From positions 1 through 55,793 of the forward strand of contig ONKQ01000016.1 of NCBI GenBank assembly GCA_900318465.1: a stretch of 55,793 bases of DNA, in the 5' to 3' direction. Position numbers and translations under genes: made by a program. Every line of letters begins with the position of its first letter. Position 1 is the first letter of the stretch. The notes under the pieces were generated by a model, which saw only the letters and a list, made by a program, of their open reading frames with translations, did no database searches and was not told the DNA's origin. Origin of the DNA: an uncultured Bacteroidales bacterium (GTDB lineage Bacteria > Bacteroidota > Bacteroidia > Bacteroidales > F082). This document shows positions 42,987-51,332 of this stretch, piece after piece.

Positions 42987-44191
42987 ATAAACAGAAAAGG
43001 GTTTTAATGTTAGGCGGGTCTTTAGCACAAGTTCCATCTATCAAGAAAGCTAAAGAGATGGGTCTGTATGTGATTACATGTGATTATCTTCCTGACAATC
43101 CAGGACATAGATTTGCAGATGAGTATCACAACATAAGTACTACCGACAAAGATAAAGTGCTGCAATTGGCAAAAACTCTAGATATAGACGGTGTTGTTTG
43201 CTATGCCTCAGATCCCGCAGCTCCAACTGCGGCTTATGTTGCAGAGACTTTGGGGTTGCCCACATCGCCATATAAATCTGTTGATATCTTGTGTAACAAG
43301 TATAAATTTAGGAAGTTTTTGAAAGAACATGGTTTCTGCACCCCTAACACGGTGAGTTCTACAGATTTCGAAGATTTGTTCCGAAAAATCCAACAGTTGA
43401 GATTTCCAGTAATCATCAAACCAGTCGATTCATCTGGAAGTAAAGGTGTTTCTGTAATAACGAAAATAGAAGAATTGAAAGAAAGTTTTGATGCAGCTAA
43501 GCGTTTTACAAAAGATGGAAGGATAATTGTTGAAGAGTGCGTGGAGTCTATAGGTGCTCCTTTAGCTGGTGATGCTTTCTCAGTGGATGGAAAGTTGGCT
43601 TTTTGGGCGTTTAGTGATGACCATTTTGATATGAATTCTAGAAATCCGTTAGCACCCATATCTGAGACTTATCCTTATTCAAAATCAAAGATGATGCAGC
43701 TGAGAATTGTTAATGAAATCAATAGATTATTGGCTCTTCTTGACATGAAAACTGTTGCATATAACCTCGAAGCAAGAATTGATTCGAATGATAATATCTA
43801 TTTGATGGAAGTGGCTCCCCGAAACGGTGGAAATGGTATTCCGGAAGTTACAAAATACGCAACAGGTGTGGATATGATTGAATATACAATCAAAGCGGCG
43901 TTAGGAATGGATTGCTCGGATTTGCAGCAAAAAGAGGTAGATGGCTTTTGGTCCACATATATGGTACATAGCAATAAAGCAGGTAGGTTCGTTCGTATTG
44001 ATATTGATGAGGAATACAAAAGCAACAATTTTATAGAGTTTGAAACAGGGTTTAAACCTGGTGATGAAGTGATTGTTTTTTCGGGCTCAAATGGGGCCAT
44101 GGGAACAATGATTTCGAAATTTTCATCTTACGAAGAGATGATGGAAAAGACTTACAATTTCGAAAAGTACATAAACGTAATAGTGGATTAA
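42983..44191 (+). CDS. ATP-grasp ligase (carbamoyl-phosphate-synthase-like)
   Basis: A 402-residue ATP-grasp protein. The N-terminus KRVLMLGGSLAQVPSIKKAKEMG is a Rossmann-like pre-ATP-grasp domain; the nucleotide-binding core includes FPVIIKPVDSSGSKGV (about 136-151) and EECVESIG; the metal site is NLEARIDSNDNIYLMEVAPRNGG (near 260-275). ATP-grasp enzymes join a carboxylate to an amine through an acyl-phosphate. In a sugar operon the likely action is to attach an amino acid or other acid to an amino sugar. The gene is more AT-rich than its neighbours. Confidence 0.85.
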   Translation: MNKQKRVLMLGGSLAQVPSIKKAKEMGLYVITCDYLPDNPGHRFADEYHNISTTDKDKVLQLAKTLDIDGVVCYASDPAAPTAAYVAETLGLPTSPYKSVDILCNKYKFRKFLKEHGFCTPNTVSSTDFEDLFRKIQQLRFPVIIKPVDSSGSKGVSVITKIEELKESFDAAKRFTKDGRIIVEECVESIGAPLAGDAFSVDGKLAFWAFSDDHFDMNSRNPLAPISETYPYSKSKMMQLRIVNEINRLLALLDMKTVAYNLEARIDSNDNIYLMEVAPRNGGNGIPEVTKYATGVDMIEYTIKAALGMDCSDLQQKEVDGFWSTYMVHSNKAGRFVRIDIDEEYKSNNFIEFETGFKPGDEVIVFSGSNGAMGTMISKFSSYEEMMEKTYNFEKYINVIVD

Positions 44192-44228
44192 GGTTCTTGA
44201 CATTATTCTTTTTATAATTAGTCGAATT

Positions 44229-45197
44229 ATGAGAGACGCAATAGGTGGTTATTTTGAATTGGAATTACCTGACCATGGCGTTTTTCTTCACGATGATGGA
44301 GTGTTGCTCAATAGCGGAAGAAATGCATTGGAATTTGTGCTGATGGCGTTGGGTGACGTAAAATGCATATACGTTCCGTACTATACTTGTGATGTGGTAT
44401 TGGAACCAATACAAAAACTCAATATCCCTTACTCTTTCTATCATATAAACCATTATCTTGAATTAGATGACTTCCCCTCGCTAAAAAATGGTGAATACCT
44501 GATGTATACCAACTATTTTGGAATCAAGGACAAGTATATCAGTAAGTTAGCCGATTTATACGGCTTACGACTGATTATAGATAATGCGCAAGCGTGGTTT
44601 GCTGAACCTATTAAAGGACTTAATACCATTTACAGCCCCAGAAAATATGTTGGCTTGCCAGACGGAGGGGTTGCCTATTGCACGAAGTGCTTGGATGAGA
44701 GTTCCTTTGACCAAGATGTCTCATTTGAACGTTGTTCCCATCTTTTGAAACGCATCGACCTTGGCCCATCAAAAGGTTATTCTGACTTTAAAGAAAACAG
44801 CAATCAATTAGTAGGTCAACCCATCAAATGGATGTCGATACTGACAAAAAAGATGCTTTCTTCCATTGCCAATGAGGTGGTACTTGATAAGAGAAGAAAG
44901 AATTTTGAGTTCTTGCATTCCCGTTTGAAGAATGCGAATCGTTTTGAAATGCCTTCAATGGACTCGTTTGCCTGCCCCATGGTATATCCCTATCTAACAG
45001 ACGATCTGTCCTTAAGGCAACGGCTTATCAATAATATGGTTTTTGTTGCAACTTATTGGCCGAATGTGAAAGAATGGGCACCTAAGGGTGCGTTGGAACG
45101 AAAATTGATGGATAGACTAATTCCAATTCCATGTGACCAACGTTATGGAGAAAAGGAAATGTCAAATATCGTTTCCTTGGTTTTGGGAACGAAATGA
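44229..45197 (+). CDS. Divergent DegT-like PLP aminotransferase
   Basis: A 322-residue, short and divergent member of the DegT/DnrJ group. Visible are LLNSGRNALEFVL (PLP phosphate contact), VPYYTCDVVLEPI, IIDNAQAW (Asp on PLP ring) and SPRKYVGLPDGGV with the likely PLP Lys at about 142. It lacks parts of the C-terminal domain of normal members (~370). The specificity is unknown; a GNAT follows 28 bases on, so it may provide an amine for acylation. AT-rich. Confidence 0.7.
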   Translation: MRDAIGGYFELELPDHGVFLHDDGVLLNSGRNALEFVLMALGDVKCIYVPYYTCDVVLEPIQKLNIPYSFYHINHYLELDDFPSLKNGEYLMYTNYFGIKDKYISKLADLYGLRLIIDNAQAWFAEPIKGLNTIYSPRKYVGLPDGGVAYCTKCLDESSFDQDVSFERCSHLLKRIDLGPSKGYSDFKENSNQLVGQPIKWMSILTKKMLSSIANEVVLDKRRKNFEFLHSRLKNANRFEMPSMDSFACPMVYPYLTDDLSLRQRLINNMVFVATYWPNVKEWAPKGALERKLMDRLIPIPCDQRYGEKEMSNIVSLVLGTK

Positions 45198-45225
45198 TAT
45201 GAAATAATGTAAAAGTAGTAAACCT

Positions 45226-45858
45226 ATGCTAAAAGGAAAGATAGTGTATTTGCGCCTTTTTGAGCCGGGCGATTATGAGAAAACCTATTTATGGCATAAT
45301 GATCACGATTTAATGAGTACCACTTGTGGTCCTTTTCGGTTTGTGTCAAAAGAGATTGAACGGAGTTGGGTGCAGTCTAAATCGGAAAACAATCAAAAAG
45401 ACATTTATTTGGCAATTTGTGCTATAGAGAATGATGAAATGATAGGCTGGTATTCAATCTCCGATATTGATTATCTTAATCGCAAATGCCAATGTAGCGG
45501 TGTGGTGATTGGTGATAAGCGGTATTGTGATGGTGAGGCTTTTCAGGAAGTAGGTCATTTAGCCCTGGGTTATATTTTTAATGAGTTAAACATGAATCGT
45601 GTGACGGGTTCATGCCTTCGAGAACACATCATGTCTAGAGCTCAGATGGAGGCGAAATATTGGATATTGGAAGGTGTTGAGCGTCAAGCTGTGTTTAAAC
45701 TAGGTAAATACCATGATATATGTCATTATTCTCTATTAAGAGAGGAGTATTTATTGCATTTGAATAATGGTGATTATAACGATCGATTGATTATCCGTCG
45801 TGTAGCTGCTAAAATTAAGGAATTAAAAACAGAATTAAATAACAAAGATCAAAAATAA
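45226..45858 (+). CDS. GNAT-family N-acyltransferase (RimL-like)
   Basis: A 210-residue GNAT protein: the opening GKIVYLRLFEPGDYEKTYLWHND, the central strand EMIGWYSISDID and the acyl-CoA/ACP loop region DGEAFQEVGHLALGYIFNELNMNRV resemble RimJ/RimL and sugar N-acyltransferases. Its stop overlaps the start of an acyl carrier protein gene (TAATG), which suggests that it takes its acyl group from that ACP rather than from acetyl-CoA. Confidence 0.8.
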   Translation: MLKGKIVYLRLFEPGDYEKTYLWHNDHDLMSTTCGPFRFVSKEIERSWVQSKSENNQKDIYLAICAIENDEMIGWYSISDIDYLNRKCQCSGVVIGDKRYCDGEAFQEVGHLALGYIFNELNMNRVTGSCLREHIMSRAQMEAKYWILEGVERQAVFKLGKYHDICHYSLLREEYLLHLNNGDYNDRLIIRRVAAKIKELKTELNNKDQK

Positions 45859-46091
45859 TGAAAACATTAGAAGAATTCGTGTCTCTTTTTGCAGAACAAT
45901 TTGATGAAACAGATCCGAACGAAATCACAGCCAATACTGAATTTCACGATTTAGACGAATGGTCTTCTTTAATTGGCCTCTCGGTCATTGCAATGGTGGA
46001 TGAAGAATTTGAAGTTGCCTTGAAAGGAGACGACATGAGATCCTCTATTACGGTCGAAGACTTGTATAACAAAGTGTTAGCTCACCTCTGA
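45858..46091 (+). CDS. Acyl carrier protein (first of two)
   Basis: A 77-residue acidic protein of the ACP fold. The phosphopantetheine site is EWSSLIGL (Ser 37) in place of the standard DSL. It has helix II features (LSVIAMVDEEFEV) and ITVEDLYNKV at helix IV. It begins in the GNAT stop codon and ends at the KAS III start codon, so the three are made together. It is a dedicated ACP, not the housekeeping AcpP, which has a different sequence and sits with fabF. Confidence 0.85.
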   Translation: MKTLEEFVSLFAEQFDETDPNEITANTEFHDLDEWSSLIGLSVIAMVDEEFEVALKGDDMRSSITVEDLYNKVLAHL

Positions 46092-47152
46092 TGGCTTTTT
46101 TTGAAGTAAAGAATGTTAGGATTGCTGGCATGGCTGCCGGAGTGCCAGAGAAGGTGGTTTGTAATCTTGAGATTGAGAATATCTCCAACGATTATGATGC
46201 GGCCGCTTTTGTAGAGGTTACTGGAGTCAAAGAACGTAGGTTCGATGAACTTACCGTGTCGGATCTGGCTGTGCCTGCAGTTGAACGTCTTCTTCATGAC
46301 CTGGGTTGGTCGAAGGATGAGATTGAGGGGCTGTTCGTCGTTACCCAACATGGTGATTATATTGTTCCTGCCACTTCATGCATCATGCAAGATGTGTTGG
46401 GCTTCACAAAGGAATGTATGGCCATGGATATTTCCTTGGGTTGTTCTGGTTGGGTTTATGGTTTGAGTAGCGTGGCGAGTTTGATGAGTAATGGCATGTT
46501 GAAAAAATGCCTTCTCGTTAGTGGTGATGCTAGAAGACGGGTTGAGTTTGAAGATCCGTTGTTTGGTTATGCTGCTACTGTGACAGCACTTGAGTATCAT
46601 GAAGGCAACACAGGCTTTAAGTTTCATTTTGGTACAGATGGAAGTGGGTACGATGCCATAATCATTCCTGATGGTGGTGCCAGAAATCAGATTTCCGCGT
46701 CATCCTTTGTGCCTCAACAAGTGGAAGGGCGGTTTTATACCCCTTTGCAGTCTCGTATGAAAGGGATGGACGTGTTTTCGTTCGGCATTTCTATAGTACC
46801 AAAATCAGTAAAGAAGTTGGCCGAACAATTTGGGTTCGACTATTTGTCGTATGATTATCTAGTGTTGCATCAAGCCAATATGAAGATGAACAATATGATT
46901 GCCAAGAAATTGAAGTTTGAACCCTCCAAGGTTCCTTCTTCCATGTGGAATTTTGGCAATACTTCATCCGCTTCAATACCGTTGACAATTGTAACCCAAT
47001 TGAAGGATTCATGCGAAAAACATAGTGTTAATTTATTGTGTTGTGGATTTGGTGTTGGGCTTTCATGGGGTACGGTGGCCTTTAACTTGGATCATATTGT
47101 AATATCAAGCTTGGTTGAAGTAAATCAAAAGTGTAGATCGCAATGGGTGTAA
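46091..47152 (+). CDS. 3-oxoacyl-ACP synthase III-like protein (first of two)
   Basis: A 353-residue thiolase-fold enzyme of the FabH group. The Cys-His-Asn triad is present: Cys 118 in SLGCSGWVYG, His ~260 in VLHQAN, Asn ~290 in NFGNTSSAS. These start fatty acid chains by joining acyl-CoA or acyl-ACP to malonyl-ACP. The sequence is unlike housekeeping FabH and is near the form found in sugar-acyl and secondary metabolite clusters. It overlaps the following SDR gene by 10 bases. Confidence 0.88.
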   Translation: MAFFEVKNVRIAGMAAGVPEKVVCNLEIENISNDYDAAAFVEVTGVKERRFDELTVSDLAVPAVERLLHDLGWSKDEIEGLFVVTQHGDYIVPATSCIMQDVLGFTKECMAMDISLGCSGWVYGLSSVASLMSNGMLKKCLLVSGDARRRVEFEDPLFGYAATVTALEYHEGNTGFKFHFGTDGSGYDAIIIPDGGARNQISASSFVPQQVEGRFYTPLQSRMKGMDVFSFGISIVPKSVKKLAEQFGFDYLSYDYLVLHQANMKMNNMIAKKLKFEPSKVPSSMWNFGNTSSASIPLTIVTQLKDSCEKHSVNLLCCGFGVGLSWGTVAFNLDHIVISSLVEVNQKCRSQWV

Positions 47153-47895
47153 GTTATAATCCTTTTTCATTGGAAGGAAAGACCGTACTTGTTACAGGTG
47201 CTTCGTCAGGCATTGGTCAAGAGACGGCAATCCAGTGCTCTAAAATGGGTGCTAAAGTGATTGTGACAGCTAGAAATGAAGATCGGCTGAAAGAGACTTT
47301 GTCGCAATTGGAAGGCGAAGGTCATAGTATGTTTATCGCAGAACTGACTCAACAAGAAGAGTTGGAGAAGTTGGTGGGATCGATAAACGTACTTAATGGG
47401 GTTGTGCTTTGTGCAGGAAAAGGAATGACATCGCCATTTCCCTTCTCAACCCGTGGCAAATATGATTCTATCTTTGAGGTGAATTTTTTTGCTCCTATTG
47501 AGTTGTTACGACTTCTTGTCAAGAAAAAGAAACTTGAAAAAGACTCGTCGGTAGTTTTTGTTTCATCAATAGGTGGAGTCGATTCATTTCAAATGGGGAA
47601 CGGAGTATACGGTGCTTCAAAAGCAGCGTTGAATTCAATGATGAAGTTTTGCGCTAAAGAGTTGGCAGCAAAGAAAATAAGAGTGAACACAGTCAATCCG
47701 GGGATGGTGAATACCAAATTGATACAAGGTGGTGCCATTTCTGAAGAGCAACATAAAATGGATATGGAAAAATATCCACTGAAACGCTATGGCGAGCCCG
47801 AGGATATTGCTTATGGCATCATTTATCTTCTGTCAGATGCATCCTCTTGGGTGACCGGTCACTCGTTGGTGATTGATGGCGGTGTAACTATATAA
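47143..47895 (+). CDS. SDR oxidoreductase, FabG-like (first)
   Basis: A 250-residue short-chain dehydrogenase: VTGASSGIGQETA (cofactor loop, about 17-29), Ser in FVSSIGG, and the active YGASKAALNSM (about 154). The C-terminal IDGGVTI is typical of FabG-type ketoreductases. In this context it may reduce a 3-oxoacyl-ACP to the 3-hydroxy form. Confidence 0.88.
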   Translation: MGVSYNPFSLEGKTVLVTGASSGIGQETAIQCSKMGAKVIVTARNEDRLKETLSQLEGEGHSMFIAELTQQEELEKLVGSINVLNGVVLCAGKGMTSPFPFSTRGKYDSIFEVNFFAPIELLRLLVKKKKLEKDSSVVFVSSIGGVDSFQMGNGVYGASKAALNSMMKFCAKELAAKKIRVNTVNPGMVNTKLIQGGAISEEQHKMDMEKYPLKRYGEPEDIAYGIIYLLSDASSWVTGHSLVIDGGVTI

Positions 47896-47903
47896 TAAAG
47901 GTT

Positions 47904-48623
47904 ATGGGATTGTTAGATAATAAGGTTGCAATTATCACGGGTGCAGGCCGAGGAATAGGTAGGGTGATTGCCGAACAGTTTGTTGCCGATGGAGCAATAG
48001 TTTATGCTAATGATTTGAACGAGCCAGAGATTGATGGTGTGAGATCGATTTGCTTTGATGTTACTGATTCAAGCGCTGTCAAAGCTGGTTTGATGCAAGT
48101 CTATAAGGCGGAAGGCCGTATTGATTGTGTGGTGAACAATGCTGCCATTATTGCCAACCAGAAACTTGGTATGGTGACGAAGCCTCTATTGGAAAAAATG
48201 TATGCAGTTAATGTGTTTGCGGTTATTGAAATAATTCAAATAGCATCTCGTTTAATGGCACGGAATGGTGGCGGTTGTATTGTAAATATGGCATCTTTGA
48301 CAGGTGTGGTCGGTTCACCTGGTCAGGTGGCTTATTCGGCTTCAAAAGGTGCTGTGATAGCTTTGACCAAAAGTGCTGCTAAAGAGCTGTCACCAATGGG
48401 CATAAGAGTTAATGCTGTGGCACCAGGAATAATAAAAACAGAACGTTTTGAAGAGTTGTATGAAGCCAGTGGCGACAAAATAGATCAGCGTATCAGTCGA
48501 ATTGCACTTGGACGTCTTGGAACGCCTCAAGATGTAGCTAATGCAGTCGCGTTTTTAGCTTCTGATAGGGCTTCTTATATCAGTGGACAGATTATGGGAG
48601 TGGACGGTTGCGCATCAATATAA
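47904..48623 (+). CDS. SDR oxidoreductase, FabG-like (second)
   Basis: A 239-residue SDR: ITGAGRGIGRVIA at 11-23, NNAAI, Ser in NMASLTG and YSASKGAVIAL (about 149). It ends in GVDGCASI. It is closer in form to FabG than the first SDR. Two ketoreductases in a row suggest either two carriers or two substrates. It starts 8 bases after the first SDR. Confidence 0.88.
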   Translation: MGLLDNKVAIITGAGRGIGRVIAEQFVADGAIVYANDLNEPEIDGVRSICFDVTDSSAVKAGLMQVYKAEGRIDCVVNNAAIIANQKLGMVTKPLLEKMYAVNVFAVIEIIQIASRLMARNGGGCIVNMASLTGVVGSPGQVAYSASKGAVIALTKSAAKELSPMGIRVNAVAPGIIKTERFEELYEASGDKIDQRISRIALGRLGTPQDVANAVAFLASDRASYISGQIMGVDGCASI

Positions 48624-48629
48624 AGTTGT

Positions 48630-50018
48630 ATGTTCCTTGATTTAGACAAAAAGCCGAAAGATAAGGTTGCTGCCATTGACGACAGTGGAGCAAGCTTGAC
48701 TTATGGGGAAATATGTGGTTTTATTTCACGTTTTACTCATGCTTTACCGCAACGTTCTTTGTTTTTCATATTTGCCGAAAATAAAATTGGTTCATTGTTG
48801 GGTTATGTCGGTGCGTTGTCGTCAAGTGTTGTGCCTTTGGTGATTAGTGCCAAAACCGAAAAAACGCTGTATGAGACCTTGCGTGACAAGTATTCACCAG
48901 CCTATCTGTGGGCACCTAATGAAATGCTGCCAGGTTTGGGTGGTGAAATAACAGACTTTTCTGAAGCAGGGTATACTTTGGTGAAAACTGGCTTGCAGTC
49001 TCCCGCTTTGTATGAGGATTTGGCCTTGTTGCTTCCCACATCGGGAAGTACGGGTAGCCCTAAATTGGTTCGACATTCCTATCGTAACATCGAAGCCAAT
49101 GCGTTCAATGTATTGCGCTTGTTTGGCCTGACGGAGAATGAACATCCTATGGCCGTTTTGCCAATGCACTATACAATGGGTCTATCGGTGATTTCCAGTC
49201 ACTTGTTGGCAGGGGCAACCTTGATTCTTTCGGGTCGCTCGCTCTTGGATAAAGGCTTTTGGCAGATGATGCGTGAACATCGTGTCACTTCTTTTACCGG
49301 TGTGCCATACAGTTATGAGCTATTATCGAAGTTACGTTTCTTTCGAATGGATTTGCCGGATTTGTATACCATCACACAAGGTGGTGGCAAAATGACGGAA
49401 GAACTGTTTAAGGCTTATGCCGATTATGCGGAACAGAAAGGCAAACGATTCATTGCCACATACGGACAAACGGAATGTACTGCGCGCATGGCTTATCTGC
49501 CTGCCGAACTTGCCACGACGAAAACTTGTAGCATTGGCATAGCCGAGCCTGGCGGTCAACTCTCCATTATTGACAAGGATGGGCGTGAAACCTTTGAAGG
49601 AGAAGCAGAAGGCGAGATGGTGTATCGTGGCGAAAATGTCACTTTGGGTTATGCCACTTGTGCTGAAGACCTTTTGAAAGGAGATGAGAATTATGGCGTG
49701 ATGCACACTGGCGACCTTGCCCGCCGCGATGCTGATGGTTGTTATTTCATCATCGGACGCCTTAAACGGTTTTTGAAAATCTATGGCTTACGCATTGGAC
49801 TGGATGAAGTGGAGCAAATGGTCAAGGCTGAATTCAACACCGATTGCCATTGTAAGGGCGATGATGAAAAGTTAATAGTGTTGGTGACCGATGCCAGACT
49901 CAAGGAAGTGTTGCCTGCATTCATTGAGGGAAAAACCCATTTATTCCATCAACGAGTTGAGGTGCATGTGGTGAAAGAGATTATGAGAAACGAAACAGGG
50001 AAAGTGATAGACCAATAA
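48630..50018 (+). CDS. AMP-dependent acyl ligase (acyl-ACP synthetase-like)
   Basis: A 462-residue adenylate-forming enzyme. The phosphate loop LPTSGSTGSPKLV is at about 133-145, ATYGQTE near 283, HTGDLARRD near 355, GRLKRFLKIYGLRI near 375, and the C-terminal Lys in ETGKVI. It activates a carboxylic acid with ATP and may load it on one of the two ACPs, providing an unusual starter unit. The length is short for acyl-CoA synthetases (~550), closer to ACP-loading forms. Confidence 0.85.
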   Translation: MFLDLDKKPKDKVAAIDDSGASLTYGEICGFISRFTHALPQRSLFFIFAENKIGSLLGYVGALSSSVVPLVISAKTEKTLYETLRDKYSPAYLWAPNEMLPGLGGEITDFSEAGYTLVKTGLQSPALYEDLALLLPTSGSTGSPKLVRHSYRNIEANAFNVLRLFGLTENEHPMAVLPMHYTMGLSVISSHLLAGATLILSGRSLLDKGFWQMMREHRVTSFTGVPYSYELLSKLRFFRMDLPDLYTITQGGGKMTEELFKAYADYAEQKGKRFIATYGQTECTARMAYLPAELATTKTCSIGIAEPGGQLSIIDKDGRETFEGEAEGEMVYRGENVTLGYATCAEDLLKGDENYGVMHTGDLARRDADGCYFIIGRLKRFLKIYGLRIGLDEVEQMVKAEFNTDCHCKGDDEKLIVLVTDARLKEVLPAFIEGKTHLFHQRVEVHVVKEIMRNETGKVIDQ

Positions 50019-50025
50019 AAACAGC

Positions 50026-50265
50026 ATGACTAATTTAGAGAAACTGAATAGGATTTTTTGCGAGGTGTTCAATGTTGAGGAATCTGCTTTGGATAGCGGG
50101 TTCGATAAATGCAATATTGAAGGCTGGGATTCGGTGCGCCAGTTGAGTTTGTCGACGGCGGTTGAGGATGAGTTTGACATCATGCTCGATGCAGAGGACA
50201 TACTTGAGTTCACCTCATACGACAATGTTAATAGAATATTGGCCAAATACGAAATAGAACTCTGA
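50026..50265 (+). CDS. Acyl carrier protein (second of two)
   Basis: A 79-residue ACP with the phosphopantetheine site GWDSVRQL (Ser 36) and typical helices (LEKLNRIFCEVFNV, EFDIMLDAEDILEF). The stop overlaps the next KAS III start, exactly as for the first ACP/KAS III pair. Confidence 0.88.
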   Translation: MTNLEKLNRIFCEVFNVEESALDSGFDKCNIEGWDSVRQLSLSTAVEDEFDIMLDAEDILEFTSYDNVNRILAKYEIEL

Positions 50266-51332
50266 TGGCGTATTGGAGGATAAAAAATGTGGCTTTAAGG
50301 GGCGTTACAGGCACTGTGCCCAACAACCCTGTGAAGACGGCTGATTTACCCATATTCACACAAGAAGAGGCAAATCTGTTTGATGCTACTGTAGGCATTA
50401 AAAACAGATACATAGCACCAGAAAACATCTGTGCATCTGATTTGTGCTTTGATGCTGCTGAACGATTGGTTTCAGGATTGGGATGGGATAAAGAATCAAT
50501 TGATGTTTTGCTTTTTGCTTCTGTGACAGGAGATTATAAAACGCCTCCCACTTCTGCGATTCTTCAAGATCGGTTGGGACTTCCTGCAAGTACTTTTGTG
50601 CTTGATGTTCCTATGGGATGTTGTGGTTGTATGTATAGCATCAATGTAGCAGGTAATCTACTTTCGGCTGGATCTGCAAAACGGGCTTTGATGCTTGTTG
50701 GGGATACTGCCATGCGGATGGGCTCTCCCAAAGATAAGAGCCGTATGCCCTTGTTTGGCGATTGTGGTACTGCGTTAGCATTGGAATACGATACTTCGGC
50801 TGCAGATATCATTATTGATTTCAACACAATGGGTTCGGGCTATAAAGCGTTGATGACTCCTCATGGTGGGTATCGCTATCCCATAACAAAGGAATCTTTT
50901 GAGTATGAGGACTTTGGAGATGGTATTATCCGTGCTCCAAAAGATGCCTTGATCAACGGCATGGATGTGTTCTCTTTCGCGATTACCAAGCCTGCCATCA
51001 GCTTGAAAAAAATGCTTAATGATTTGGGGATTGACAAAGACAACGAGGTGGATTATTATCTGATACATCAAGCCAACAAATTAATAATAGACCGTATTGT
51101 TAAAAAATTAAAACTCCCTGTGGACAAAGTACCGTATAATCTTCATAGATTCGGAAACTTGGGAGGAGCTTCTCTCTTGATGCTTATGGTTTCGGAGATA
51201 GCTGATGAATTGCAATCAAGACCATTGACTTTGGTGTGTTCTTCGTTTGGACTGGGATTGACTTGGGGGACAATGGTGTGGAGGACAAAACCTTTATTAG
51301 TATTGGAAATGAATAAGATAAATGATTTATGA
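50265..51332 (+). CDS. 3-oxoacyl-ACP synthase III-like protein (second of two)
   Basis: A 355-residue FabH-like enzyme. Cys 119 in PMGCCGCMYS, His in LIHQANK and Asn in RFGNLGGAS make the full triad. It is related to the first KAS III (the starts WRIKNVALRGVTGTVP and FEVKNVRIAGMAAGVP line up), so the ACP/KAS III pair was duplicated long ago. It overlaps the next gene by 4 bases. Confidence 0.88.
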   Translation: MAYWRIKNVALRGVTGTVPNNPVKTADLPIFTQEEANLFDATVGIKNRYIAPENICASDLCFDAAERLVSGLGWDKESIDVLLFASVTGDYKTPPTSAILQDRLGLPASTFVLDVPMGCCGCMYSINVAGNLLSAGSAKRALMLVGDTAMRMGSPKDKSRMPLFGDCGTALALEYDTSAADIIIDFNTMGSGYKALMTPHGGYRYPITKESFEYEDFGDGIIRAPKDALINGMDVFSFAITKPAISLKKMLNDLGIDKDNEVDYYLIHQANKLIIDRIVKKLKLPVDKVPYNLHRFGNLGGASLLMLMVSEIADELQSRPLTLVCSSFGLGLTWGTMVWRTKPLLVLEMNKINDL

